A DNA stretch of 64,000 bases from Hsuehochloa calcarea (taxonomy: Eukaryota > Streptophyta > Magnoliopsida > Poales > Poaceae): assembly GCA_036346395.1 (NCBI GenBank), contig JAYEVG010000111.1:62001-126000 (forward strand), given 5' to 3'. Positions 13,401 to 26,138 of this stretch are shown here, one piece after another (the stretch's first letter is position 1; every line of letters begins with the position of its first letter). Under the pieces are notes generated by a model. That model ran no database searches, was not told where the DNA came from, and saw only the letters and a list, made by a program, of their open reading frames with translations. The translations under genes were made by a program, and so were the position numbers.

Positions 13401-16400
13401 GTTTCACACCAGCTTGGAACGATTCCAGAATCACGCCGAAAGGAGGGAGGGCACTCCAGAAGTCCATTATGGGTGTTTGGTTTGGGTTTTCTTTCGGTGC
13501 CGCGACTTCACAAAATGGAGCTGATGTTACCCGTCGTTCCTGAAAGTTTCACACCGGCTCGGAACGATTCCAGATTCACGCCGAAATGAGGGACGACACT
13601 CTACAAGTCCATTATAGGTGTTTGGTATGGGTTTTCTTTCCGTGCCTCGACTTCACAAAATGGAGCAGATGTTAGCCGTCGTTCCTGAAAGTTTCACACC
13701 GGCTCGGAACGATTCCAGATGCACGTCGAAATGAGGGAGGGCACTCTAGAAGTCAATTATGGGTGTTTAGTATGGGTTTTCTTTTCGTGCCTCGACTTCA
13801 CAAAATGGAGCAGATGTTACCCGTCGTTCCTGAAAGTTTCACACAGGCACGGAACGATTCCAGATGCACACCGAAGTGAGGGAGGGCATTCTAGAAGTCT
13901 ATTATGGGTGTTTGGTATGTGTTTTCCTTCCGTGCCTCGACTTCACAACATGGAGCCAATGTTACCCATCGTTCCTGAAGGTTTCACACCGGCTCAGAAC
14001 GATTCCAGATGCACACGCAAATGAGGGAGGACACTCCTGAAGTCCATTATGGGTGTTTGGTTTGGATTTTCTTTCCGTCCTCGAGTTCACAAAATGGAGC
14101 AGATGTTACTCGTCGTTCCTGAAAGTTTCACACCGGCTCGGAACGATTCCAGATGCACGCCGAAAGGAGGGAGGGCACTCTAGAAGTCCAATATGGGTAT
14201 TTGGTTTGGGTTTTCTTTTCGTACCTCGACTTCACAAAATGGAGCTGATGTTACCCTTCTTTCCTAAAAGTTTCGCAATGGCTCGGAACCATTCCAGATG
14301 AACGTCAAAATGAGGGAGAGCACTCTTGAAGTCCATTATGGGTGTTTGGTATGGGTTTTCCTTCCATACCTTGACTTCACAAAATGGAGCTGATGTTACC
14401 CGTCGTTCCTGAAAGTTTCACACCGGCTCGGAACGATTCCAGATGCACGTCGAAATGAGGGAGGACACTCTAGAAGTCCATTATGGGTGTTTGGTATGGG
14501 TTTTCTTTTTGTGCCTCAACTTCACAAAATGGAGCTTATGTTACCCGTCGTTCCTGAAAGTTTCACACCAGCTCCTGAAAGTTTCACACCGGCTCGGAAC
14601 TATTCCAGACGCACGCCGAAATGAGGGAGGGCACTCTAGAAGTTCATTATGGGTGTTTGGTTTGGGTTTTCCTTCCGTGCCTTGACTTCACAAAAAGGAG
14701 CTGATGTTACCCGTCGTTCCTGAAAGTTTCACAACGGCTAGGAACGATTCCAGATGCACGCCGAAATGAGGGAGGGCACTCTAGAAGTCCATTATGGGTG
14801 TTTGGTCTGGGTTTTCCTTCCGTGCCTCGACTTCACAAAATAGAGCTGATGTTACCCGTCGTTCCTGAAAGTTTCACACCGGCTCAGATCTATTCCAGAT
14901 GCACGCCGAAATGAGGGAGTGCACTCTAAAAGTCCATTATGGGTGTTTGGTTTGGGTTTCTTTCCGTGCCTCGACTTCACAAAATGGCGTTGATGTTGCC
15001 CGTCGTTCCTGAAAGTTTCACACCGGCTCGGAACGATTGCAGATGCACGCCGAAATGAGGGAGCGCACTCTAGAAGTCCATTATGTGTGTTTGATATGGG
15101 TTTTCCTTATGTGCCTTGACTTCACAAAAGGCAGCTGCTGTTACCCGTCGTTCCTGAAAGTTTCAGACCGGCTAGGAACGATTCCTGATGCACGCCGAAA
15201 TGAGGGAGGGCACACTAGAAGTCCATTATATGTGTTGGGTATGTGTTATCTTTCCGTGCCTCGACTTCACAAAATGGAGCAGATGTTACCCGTCGTTCCT
15301 GAAAGTTTCACACCGGCTCGGAACGATTCCAGATTCAAGATTCACGCCGAAAGGAGGGAGGGCACTCTTGAGCTCCAATATGGGTGTTTGGTTTGGGTTT
15401 TCTTTTCGTGCCTCGACTTCACAAAATGGAGCTGATGTTACCCGTCGTTCCTGAAAGTTTCACAACTGCTTGGAATCATTCCAGATGCACGCCGAAATGA
15501 GGGAGAGCACTCCAGAAGTCTATTATGGGTGTTTCTTATGGGTTTTCCTTCCGTGCCTCGACTTCACAAAATGGAGCTGATTTTGCCCATCGTTCCTGAA
15601 AGTTTCACACCGGCTCGGAACGATTCCAGATGCACGCGGAATTGAGGGAGGAGACTCTAGAAGTCCATTATGGGTGTTTGGTTTGGGTTTTCTTTCCGTT
15701 CTTCGACTTCACAAAATGGAGCTATTCGTACCCGTTGTTCTGGAAAGTTTCACACCGGCTCGGAACGATTCCAGATGCATTTGAAATGAGGAGGGCACTC
15801 TAGAAGTCCATTATGGGTGTTTGGTATGGGTTTTTTCCGTGCCTCGACTTCACAAAATGGAGCAGATGTTACCGTCGTTCTGAAAGTTTCAACGGCTCGG
15901 AACGATTCGGATGCACTTGAAATGAGGAGGGCACTCTAGAAATCCATTATGGGTGTTTGGTATGGGTTTTCCTTCCGTGCCTCGACTTCACAAAATGGAG
16001 CAGATGTTACCGTCGTTCTGAAAGTTTCACACCGGCTCGGAAGATTCGGATGCACGCCGAAAGGAGGAGGGCACTCTAGAAGTCCAATATGGGTGTTTGG
16101 TTTGGGTTTTCTTTTCGTGCCTCGACTTCACAAAATGGAGTGATGTTACCGTCGTTCTGAAAGTTTCACAACGGCTCGGAACCATTCGGATGCACGCAGA
16201 AATGAGGAGAGCACTCTAGAAGTCCATTATGGGTGTTTGGTATGGGTTTTCCTTCCATACCTCGACTTCACAAAATTGAGCGATGTTACCGTCGTTCTGA
16301 AAGTTTCACAGGGCTCTAGAACGATTGGGATTCACGCCGTGAAAGGAGGAGGGCACTCTTGAGCTCCAATATGGGTGTTTGGTTTGGGTTTTCTTTCGTG

Positions 16401-19400
16401 CCTCGACTTCACAAAATGGAGTCGATGTTACCGTCGTTCTGAAAGTTTCACGGCCGCTGGAATCATTCGGATGCACTTGAAATGAGGAGAGCACTCTAGA
16501 AGTCCATTATGGGTGTTTCTTATTGGTTTTCCTTCCGTGCCTCGACTTCACAAAATGGAGTGATTTTGCCCATCGTTCTGAAAGTTTCACACCGGCTCGG
16601 AACGATTCGGATGCACGCGAATTGAGGAGGAGACTCTAGAAGTCCATTATGGGTGTTTGGTTTGGGTTTTCTTTCCGTTCTTCGACTTCACAAAATGGAG
16701 CTATTCGTTACCGTTGTTTCGAAAGTTTCACACCGGCTCGGAGCGATTCGGATGCACGTGAAATGAGGAGGGCACTCTAGAAGTCCATTATGGGTGTTTG
16801 GTATGGGTTTTTTCCGTGCCTCGACTTCACAAAATGGAGCAGATGTTACCGTCGTTCTGAAAGTTTCACAACGGCTCGGAGCGATTCGGATGCACGCCAA
16901 ATGAGGAGGGCACTCTAGAAATCCATTATGGGTGTTTGGTATGGGTTTTCCTTCCGTGCCTCGACTTCACAAAATGGAGCAGATGTTACCGTCGTTCTCG
17001 AAAGTTTCACACCGGCTCGGAAGATTCGGATGCACGTTGAAAGGAGGAGGGCACTCTAGAAGTCCAATATGGGTGTTTGTTTGGGTTTTCTTTTCGTGCC
17101 ACGACTTCACAAAATGGAGCTGACGTTACCTGTCGTTCCTGAAAGTTTCACAACGGCTCGGAACCATTCCAGATGCACGCCGAAATGAGGGAGAGCACTC
17201 TAGAAGTCTATTATGGGTGTTTGGTATGGGTTTTCCTTCCATACCTCGACTTCACAAAATGGAGCTGATGTTACCCGTCGTTCCTGAAAGTTTCACACCA
17301 AGAAGGCGATTCCATATGCCTTGAAATGAAGGAGGACACCATTGAAGTCCATTATGGGTGTTTGGTATGAGTTTTCTTTCCGTGCCTCGACTTCAAAAAT
17401 GGGTGATGTTACTCGTTTTGCTCGGCTCGGAACGATTCCAGATGCACTCCGAAATGAGGGAAGACACTCTAGAAGTCCATTATGGGTGTTTGGTATGGGT
17501 TTTCCTTCCGTGCCTCAACTTCACAAAATGGAGGTGATGTTATCCGTCGTTCCTGAAAGTTTCACACCGACTCGTAACGATTCCAGATGCACGTCGAAAT
17601 GAGGGAGGGCACTCTAGAACTCCATTATGGGTGTTTGGTATTGGTTTTCTTTCCGTGCCTCGACTTCACAAAATGGAGCTGATGTTACCCGTCGTTCCTG
17701 AAAGTTTCACACCGCTCGAGCGATTCGGATGGATGCCGAAATGAGGATGGCACTCTAGAAGTACATTATGGGTGTTTGGTTTGGGCTTTCTTTCCGTGCC
17801 TCTACTTGAAAAATGGAGCTGATATTACCCGTTGTTGCTGAAAGTTTCACACCAGCTTGGAACGATTACCGGATCACGCCGAAAGGTGGGAGGGCACTCT
17901 AGAAGTCCATTATGGGTGTTTGGTTTGGGTTTTCTTTCCGTGCCTCGACTTCACAAAATGGAGCTGATGTTACCCGTCGTTCCTGAAAGTTTCACAACGG
18001 CTCGGAACGATTCCAGATGCACGCCGAAATGAGCGAGGGCACTCTAGAAGTCCATTATGGGTGTTTGGTATGGGTTTCCCTTCCGTGCCTCGACTGCACA
18101 AAATGGAGCAGATGTTACCCGTCGTTCCTGAAAGTTTCACACCGGCTCGGAACGATTCCAGATGCACGCTGAAAGGAGGGAGGGCACACTAGAAGTCCAA
18201 TATGGGTGTTTGGTATGGGTTTTCTTTCTGTTCCTCGACTTCACAAAATGGAGCTGATGTTACCCGTCGTTGCTGAAAGTTTCACACCAGCTTGGAACGA
18301 TTCCAGAATCACGCCGAAAGGAGGGAGGGCACTCTAGAAGTCCATTATGGGTGTTTGGTTTGGGTTTTCTTTCCGTGCCTCGACTTCACAAAATGGAGCT
18401 GATGTTACCGTCGTTCTCGAAAGTTTCACACGGCTCTAACGATTCCGATTCACGAAATGAGGGAGGGCGCTCTAGAAGTCAATTATAGGTGTTTGGTGTG
18501 GGTTTTCTTTCCGTGCCTCGACTTCACAAAATGGAGCAGATGTTACCCGTCGTTCTGGAAAGTTTCACACCAGCTCGAACGATTCCGGATGCACGCCGAA
18601 ATGAGGAGGGCACTCTAGAAGTCAATTATGGGTGTTTAGTATGGGTTTTCTTTTCGTGCCTCGACTTCACAAAATGGAGCAGATGTTACCGTCGTTCCTG
18701 AAAGTTTCACACAGGCTCGGAACGATTCCAGATGCACACCGAAGTGAGGAGGGCATTCTAGAAGTCTATTATGGGTGTTTGGTATGTGTTTTCCTTCCGT
18801 GCCTCGACTTCACAACATGGAGCCAATGTTACCCATCGTTCCTGAAGGTTTCACACCGGCTCAGAACGATTCCAGATGCACACGCAAATGAGGGAGGACA
18901 CTCCTGAAGTCCATTATGGGTGTTTGGTTTGGATTTTCTTTCCGTCCTCGAGTTCACAAAATGGAGCAGATGTTACTCGTCGTTCCTGAAAGTTTCACAC
19001 CGGCTCGGAACGATTCGGATGCTGCAGAAAGGAGGAGGGCACTCTAGAAGTCCAATATGGGTGTTTGGTTTGGGTTTTCTTTTCGTACCTCGACTTCACA
19101 AAATGGAGCTGATGTTACCCTTCTTTCCTAAAAGTTTCGCAATGGCTCGGAACCATTCCAGATGAACGTCAAAATGAGGGAGAGCACTCTTGAAGTCCAT
19201 TATGGGTGTTTGGTATGGGTTTTCCTTCCATACCTTGACTTCACAAAATGGAGTGATGTTACCGTCGTTCTGAAAGTTTCACACCGGCTCGGAGCGATTC
19301 CGGATGCACGTCGAAATGAGGAGGACACTCTAGAAGTCCATTATGGGTGTTTTGTATGGGTTTTCTTTTGTGCCTCAACTTCACAAAATGGAGCTTATGT

Positions 19401-22400
19401 TACCGTCGTTCTGAAAGTTTCACACCACTCGAAAGTTTCACACCGGAACTATTCGGATGCACGTCGAAATGAGGGAGGGCACTCTAGAAGTTCATTATGG
19501 GTGTTTGGTTTGGGTTTTCCTTCCGTGCCTTGACTTCACAAAAAGGAGCTGATGTTACCCGTCGTTCCTGAAAGTTTCACAACGGCTAGGAACGATTCCG
19601 GATGCACTTAAAATGAGGAGGGCACTCTAGAAGTCCATTATGGGTGTTTGGTGTGGGTTTTCCTTCCGTGCCTCGACTTCACAAAATGGAGTCGATGTTA
19701 CCCGTCGTTCTGAAAGTTTCACACCGCTCGGATCGATTCGGATGCACGTTGAAATGAGGAGTGCACTCTAAAAGTCCATTATGGGTGTTTGGTTTGGGTT
19801 TCTTTCCGTGCCTCGACTTCACAAAATGGCGTTGATGTTGCCCGTCGTTCTGAAAGTTTCACACCGGCTCGAACGATTGCGGATGCTGCCTTGAAATGAG
19901 GGAGCGCACTCTAGAAGTCCATTATGTGTGTTTGATATGGGTTTTCCTTATGTGCCTTGACTTCACAAAATGGAGTGATGTTACCGTCGTTCTGAAAGTT
20001 TCACACCGGCTAGGAACGATTCCAGATGCACGCGAAATGAGGAGGGCACACTAGAAGTCCATTATGTGTGTTTGGTATGTGTTATCTTTCCGTGCCTCGA
20101 CTTCACAAAATGGAGTGATGTTACCGTCGTTCTGAAAGTTTCACACCGGCTCGGAGCGATTCGGATTCACTGCTTGAAATGAGGAGGGCACTCTTGAGTC
20201 CAATATGGGTGTTTGGTTTGGGTTTTCTTTCGTGCCTCGACTTCACAAAATGGAGTGATGTTACCCGTCGTTCTCGAAAGTTTCACAACCGCTGGAATCA
20301 TTCCGGATGCACGAAATGAGGAGAGCACTCTAGAAGTCTATTATGGGTGTTTTTATGGGTTTTCCTTCCGTGCCTCGACTTCACAAAATGGAGATGATTT
20401 TGCCCATCGTTCTGAAAGTTTCACACCGGCTCGGAACGATTCGGATGCACGCGAAATGAGGAGGAGACTCTAGAAGTCCATTATGGGTGTTTGGTTTGGG
20501 TTTTCTTCCGTTCTTCGACTTCACAAAATGGAGCTATTCGTTACCCATTGTTCTGAAAGTTTCACACCGCTCGGAGCGATTCGGATGCACGCCGAAATGA
20601 GGGAGGGCACTCTAGAAGTCCATTATGGGTGTTTGGTATGGGTTTTTTTCCGTGCCTCGACTTCACAAAATGGAGCGAGATGTTACCCGTCGTTCTGAAA
20701 GTTTCACAACGGCTAGGAACGCTTCGGATGCACTGCAGAAATGTGGGAGGGCACTCTAGAAGTCCATTATGGGTGTTTGGTATGGGTTTTCCTTCCGTGC
20801 CTCGACTTCACAAAATGGAGCAGATGTTACCCGTCGTTCTAGAAAGTTTCACACCGCCATGGAAAGATTCGGATGCACGCCGAAAGGAGGAGGGCACTCT
20901 AGAAGTCCAATATGGGTGTTTGGTTTGGATTTTCTTTCGTGCCTCGACTTCACAAAATGGAGTGATGTTACCGTCGTTCTGAAAGTTTCACAACGGCTCG
21001 GAACCATTCGGATGCTGCCGAAATGAGGAGAGCACTCTAGAAGTCCATTATGGGTGTTTTGTTTGGGTTTTCCTTCCATGCCTCGACTTCACAAAATGGA
21101 GCAGATGTTACCCGTCGTTCTGAAAGTTTCACACCGCTCGGAACGATTCGGATTCACGCGAAAGGAGGAGGGCACTCTTGAAGTCCATTATGGGTGTTTG
21201 GTTTGGGTTTTCTTTTCGTGCCTCGACTTCACAAAATGGAGTGATGTTACCCGTCATTTTGGAAAGTTTCACAACCGCTTGGAATCATTCCGGATGCACG
21301 CCGAAATGAGGAGGCACTCTAGAAGTCTATTATGGGTGTTTGGTATGGTTTTCCTTCCGTGCCTCGACTTCACAAAATGGAGTCGATTTTGCCCATCGTT
21401 CTCGAAAGTTTCACACGGCTCGGAACGATTCGGATGCACGCGAATTGTGGGAGGAGACTCTAGAAGTCCATTATGGGTGTTTGGTATGGGTTTTATTTCC
21501 GTGCCTCGACTTCACAAAATGGAGCGGATGCACCGCTGTTCTGAAAGTTTCACACCGGCTCGGAACGATTCCAGATGCACGCGAAATGAGGAGGCACTCT
21601 AGAAGTCCATTATGGGTGTTTGGTATGGGTTTTCTTTCCGTGCCTCGACTTCACAAAATGGAGCTGATGGTACCCGTCGTTCCGGAAAGTTTCACACCGG
21701 CTCGGAACGATTCCAGATGCATGCGGAAATGAGGGAGGGCACTCTAGATGTCCAATATGGGTGTTTGGTATGGGTTTTCTTTCCGTGCCTCGACTTCACA
21801 AAATGGAGCTGATGGTACCCGTCGTTCCTGAAAGTTTCACACCGGCTCGGAACGATTCGGATGCCTTGAAAGGAGGAGGGCACTCTAGAAGTCCATTATG
21901 GGTGTTTGGTTTGGGTTTTCTTTGCGTGCCTCGACTTCACAAAATGGGTGATGTTACCGTTCTCGAAAGTTTCACAACGGCTCGGAACCATTCCAGATGC
22001 ATGCCGAAATGAGGGAGAGCACTCTAGAAGTCTATTATGGGTGTTTCGTATGGGTTTTCCTTCCATGCCTCGACTTCACAAAATGGAGCTGATGTTACCC
22101 GTCGTTCCTGAAAGTTTCACACCAAAGAAGGAACGATTCCATATGCACCCGAAATGAAGGAGGACACTCTAGAAGTCCATTATGGGTGTTTGGTATGAGT
22201 TTTCCTTCCGTGCCTCGACTTCACAAAATGGAGAAGATGTTAGCCGTCGTTCTGAAAGGTTCACACGGCTCGGAACGATTCGGATGCACTTGAAATGAGG
22301 AAGGCACTCTAGAAGTCCATTATGGGTGTTTGGTATGGGTTTTCCTTCCGTGCCTCGACTTCACAAAATGGAGCTGATGTTACCCGTCCTTTCCGAAAGT

Positions 22401-23980
22401 TTCACACCGGCTCGGAACGATTCGGATGCACGCCGAAATGAGGAGGGCACTCTAGAAGTCCATTATGGGTGTTTGGTATTGGTTTTCTTTCCGTGCCTCG
22501 ACTTCACAAAATGGAGCTGATGTTACCCGTCGTTCCTGAAAGTTTCACACCGCTCGGAACGATTCCAAATGGATGCGAAATGAGGATGGCACTCTAGAAG
22601 TCCATTATGGGTGTTTGGTTTGGGTTTTCCTTGATGCCTCGACTTCACAAAATGGAGCTGATGTTACCGTCGTTCTGAAAGTTTCACACCGGCTTGGAAC
22701 GATTCAGATGCACGCCGAAAGGAGGGAGGGCACTCTAGAAGTCCATTATGGGTGTTTGGTTTGGGTTTTCTTTCCGTGCCTCGACTTCACAAAATGGAGC
22801 TGATGTTACCGTCGTTCCTGAAAGTTTCACAACGGCTCGGAACAATTCGGATGCACGTCAAAATGAGGAAGGACACTCTAGAAGTCCATTATGGGTGTTT
22901 GGTGTGGGTTATCTTTTAGTGCCTCGACTTCACAAAATGAAGCTTTTGTTACCCATCGTTCTTGAAAGTTTCACACCGGTTCGGAACGAGTCCAGATGCA
23001 CGCCGAAATGAGGGAGGGCACTCTAGAAGTCCATTATGGGTGTTTGGTATGGGTTTTCCTTCCGTGCCTCGACTTCACAACATGGAGCTGATGTTACCCG
23101 TCGTTCCTGAAAGTTCACACTGGCTCGGAACAAGATGCACGCCGAAATGAGGGAGGGCACTCTAGAAGTCCATTATGGGTGTTTGGTTTGGGTTTTCTTT
23201 CCGTGCCTCGACTTGACAAAATGGAGCTGATGTTACCCGTCGTTCCTGATAGTTTCACAACAACTCGGAACGATTCCAAATGCACGCCGAAATGAGGGAG
23301 GGCACTCTAGAAGTCCATTATGGGTGTTTGGTATGGGTTTTCCTTCCATGCCTCGACTTCACAAAATGGAGCTGATGTTACCCGTTGTTCCGAAAGTTTC
23401 ACACGGCTCGGAGCGATTCGGATGCACGCCGAAATGAGGGAGGGCACTCTAGAAGTCCATTATAGGTGTTTGGTATGTGTTTTCTTTACGTGCCTCGACT
23501 TCACAAAATGGACCTGATGTTACCCGTCGTTCTTGATAGTTTCACACCAGCTCCTAAAAGTTTCACACCGGCTCGGAACGCTTCTAGATGGACGCCGAAA
23601 TGAGGGAGGGCACTCTAGAAGTTCATTATGGTTGTTTGGTTTGGGTTTTTTTTCTGTGCCTCGACTTCACAAAATGGAGCCGATGTTACCGTCGTTCTGA
23701 ATGATTCACACGGCTCGGAACGATTCCAGATGCACGCCGAAATGAGGCAGGGCACTCTAGAAGTCTATTATGGGTGTTTGGTATGGGTTTTCTTTCCGTG
23801 CCTCGACTTCACAAAATGGAGCTGATGTTACCCGTCGTTCCTGAAAGTTTCACACCGGCTCGGAACGATTCCAGATGCACGCCGAAATGAGGAGGGCACT
23901 CTAGAAGTACATTATGGGTGTTTGGTTTGGGTTTTCTTTCCGTGCCTCGACTTCACAAAATGGAGATGTTCGTACCCGTC
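10441..23980. repeat. ~145-bp tandem satellite, type B block with ~4.85-kb higher-order repeat
   Basis: About 94 monomers of the same family. The type B text is 'gatgttacccgtcg' in place of 'gatggtaccc', and 'actctagaagtccattatgg' in place of the type A text. Rare variant monomers recur at a long fixed spacing. 'ccatatgc' after an 'accaaag/accaag' variant lies at ~12405, 17296 and 22120. 'ttggaatcatt' lies at ~11540, 15470, 16455, 20290 and 21275. A 'tcctgaaag' echo lies at ~14570 and 19427, with a likely third at 23548. This gives a ~34-monomer unit of 4.82-4.92 kb; the third copy is shortened by several monomers. Two monomers near 21660 and 21805 carry the type A GGTACC variant. The block ends abruptly at 23980 against an LTR. 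Confidence 0.93.
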
Positions 23981-25017
23981 TGATGAGGACATCTCTAACA
24001 CTTATACATTTACTCCTATTGGTGGTGATACACATATTGATCTCAAGCCATAAGTGAGGCTACAAGTAATACAAGCTTTGAAGTGCTTGTTGGTCCGCTA
24101 AACTTCTAAATCAACAGTGCTTTTGTTTCTTAATGAATCTTACATTATCATTGATCATAATTGGGTGCTACCTCATGTAAATGATTTGTGCATTCTAAGG
24201 TTTGAACATTTTGAAGCCTTGAACCAAGAGGGGCGCGGAGCCAAAGCAATAGAGGAGAAGCTCGTGGGAGACAAGCAAGGTGAGAGAAGCCCAAGAATCC
24301 AAGTCAAATTCAAAACTTCCACAAGCCCAACAAAATTTAAACTCGGAATCAACTCAGAATTCAATTCGGATTCGGAATCAGCAGGATAGTCCGGAGTAAA
24401 AAGGTCATAACTTTCTCATACGAAGTCTGATTTGGGTGTTTTTGGGCTTGTTCGAAAGCTAACTTCAAGCCCGATCCAACGGATCCTCCCTCACTCCGAA
24501 ATTCCTCTTGTGTCAAAAGATATGACCGAAACAATATGACGGTTGAAAAATTAGAGTTTCCTTTTTGTTTTAGATTAAGTCGGAATTGGAGTAGGATTTC
24601 TAATTCCGAATTAGAGTAGGAGTAGGGCCTCTTGGCCAGCTATGAGGAGGAGAAGGGACACTATATATTGAGGGTTAGACCCCTGTTGTAACCTTAGACC
24701 AGTTTATGCATAAGAATAGAAACATAGTTATTGCTTGTTCTTTCGAAACCAGAGTTCATGCGAGGACTTTGAGAGAGGACTAGGCGATCCATTGGTTAGT
24801 TCTGCAATTCAAGGTCAAGCTGTCGTTCCATTGGGAATTGGAGACTTGGCGATCGTCGTTCGTGGTCTCGCGACGATTAACTATCCGGTGTGTTTTGGGC
24901 GTATTCCAAAGAGTTGAGGGTTCGTGCATTGGCGCCAATGTTCAGCTAGCGACATCGTCTACTTCACATCATTTGTCCACGGTTCCCCACCGAGACGATT
25001 GGGCACCCCCCGTATCA
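23981..25017 (+). mobile_element. LTR of element E0 (CRM-like gypsy family), abutting the satellite
   Basis: The LTR begins TGATGAGGACATC directly after the last satellite monomer and ends ...cgtatca, followed by a primer site. It is about 1037 bp. Near 24175-24260 it reads HNWVL..DLCILRFEHFEAL and GAKAIEE, homologous to the open frame at the start of the other LTRs in this family. A TATA-like 'tatata' lies at 24662 in a conserved block ('gggacactatatattgagg'). Because it precedes a primer site on the plus strand, it is a 5' LTR. Its internal region is cut at 25234 by E2. It is more diverged from E1, E2 and E3 than they are from each other near the 3' end. Confidence 0.8.
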
Positions 25018-25234
25018 TATGGTATCAGATTCTAGCTTTATCGGTGAGAGCTTTTTTCACCTTAGTTTAGTTTTGTTTTTCTGTCCTACAGTTCATTAAA
25101 CCAAAAATTGCAACACAAAAATTCCAATCCCTAGTTTCAATCTGTTATTTCTTGTGAGTTTTGTTAGGTTTTAGTCCATCAGATTTTTTTTGTTTAGTGC
25201 ATCTAAGTGTTTCCTTTGCGTACCTTGTTCCTTG
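25018..25234 (+). other. Primer site and truncated leader of E0
   Basis: TGGTATCAGA at 25020-25029 matches the iMet primer site, with decay after it (ttct for gc). About 200 bases of T-rich leader follow and stop where the LTR of the minus-strand element E2 begins. No coding sequence is present. Confidence 0.7.
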
Positions 25235-26138
25235 TGATACGGGGTCGCCCGATCTTCTCGACGTAGGATGGATACTCACGGGAGTCTTGATGAATTGTAA
25301 TGATCCTCCAATGCCAGTGCAAGGGACGAACACTCTTTAATACGCCAAAACACACTCGTGTTGATTTCGCCGACCACCAAGCGAAGATCTATCGTGCACC
25401 CAATTCCCAGCAGAAAGGCTGAACGATCTTGATTGAAGAAGATACTCTAAATTCCCTATGGAATTTCGGTAGCAAAGCTAAACTTAAAAACTTTAGTAGA
25501 TTAATTTTTCTCAAACGTGGCCTGAGGTTACAATGGGGGTCTACCCCTCAATATATAGTGGCCCTTCTCCACCTCATGGCTGGCCAAGAGGCCCTACACC
25601 TACTCTAATTCGGATTAGGAGTACTACTCCAATTCCGACACATTCCAAAACAAAAAATGAAACCCTGATTTTACAACCGTCACATTGTTTCAATCATATC
25701 TTTAGATACATGACGAATTTCGGAGTGAGGTAGGATACGTTGGATTGGTCTTGAAGTTATCTTTCCAACAAGCACAAGAACACCCAAATCGGACTCCGTT
25801 TGTGAAAGTTATGACCGTTTTAATCCGGACTGTCCTGCTGATTCCGAATCTGAATTTGATGCTTTTCACCATCTTCTCCATCCATTTCGGCTAAAAATGC
25901 CTCCGCTTTGTCAAATAAAACTACACATAGATGAAATATTTTAGGTAGTAGCCAATTCTCATGAGAATCAAATGGAAACTCAGTTAGGAGAAGAGTCACC
26001 TGTTTGTTAAGAAGTTTAGCTCTTACCAGAGTAATAGGGCCAGTTGGTGCAATGGTGCTAGGAGGGTTATGAGTTGAAATGACAGGGATGTCATCATCAC
26101 TTGGAGTGGACGATGAATTTGTAATAGGGATGTTCTCA
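25235..26138 (-). mobile_element. 3' LTR of element E2
   Basis: Read on the minus strand, the LTR starts TGAGAACATCCC at 26138, just after a polypurine tract, and ends ...cgaccccgtatca at 25235 (about 904 bp). Its middle matches the family core: 'gccaagaggccc' on the plus strand, a TATA-like 'atatata' near 25551, and the 'cggactccgtttgtgaaag' block near 25790. The integrase reading frame continues across the polypurine tract into this LTR (ENIPIT.., SHENWLLPK), a feature repeated in E1. Confidence 0.8.

Noticed and set aside
3247..23980. Dozens of open frames of 60-180 residues with repeated peptides (VFGMGFLSVPRLHKM, CLVWVFFPCLDFTKW and others)
   Set aside because: They are the 145-bp monomer translated in its phases on both strands. 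145 is not a multiple of three, so successive monomers shift frame. No start context or domain.
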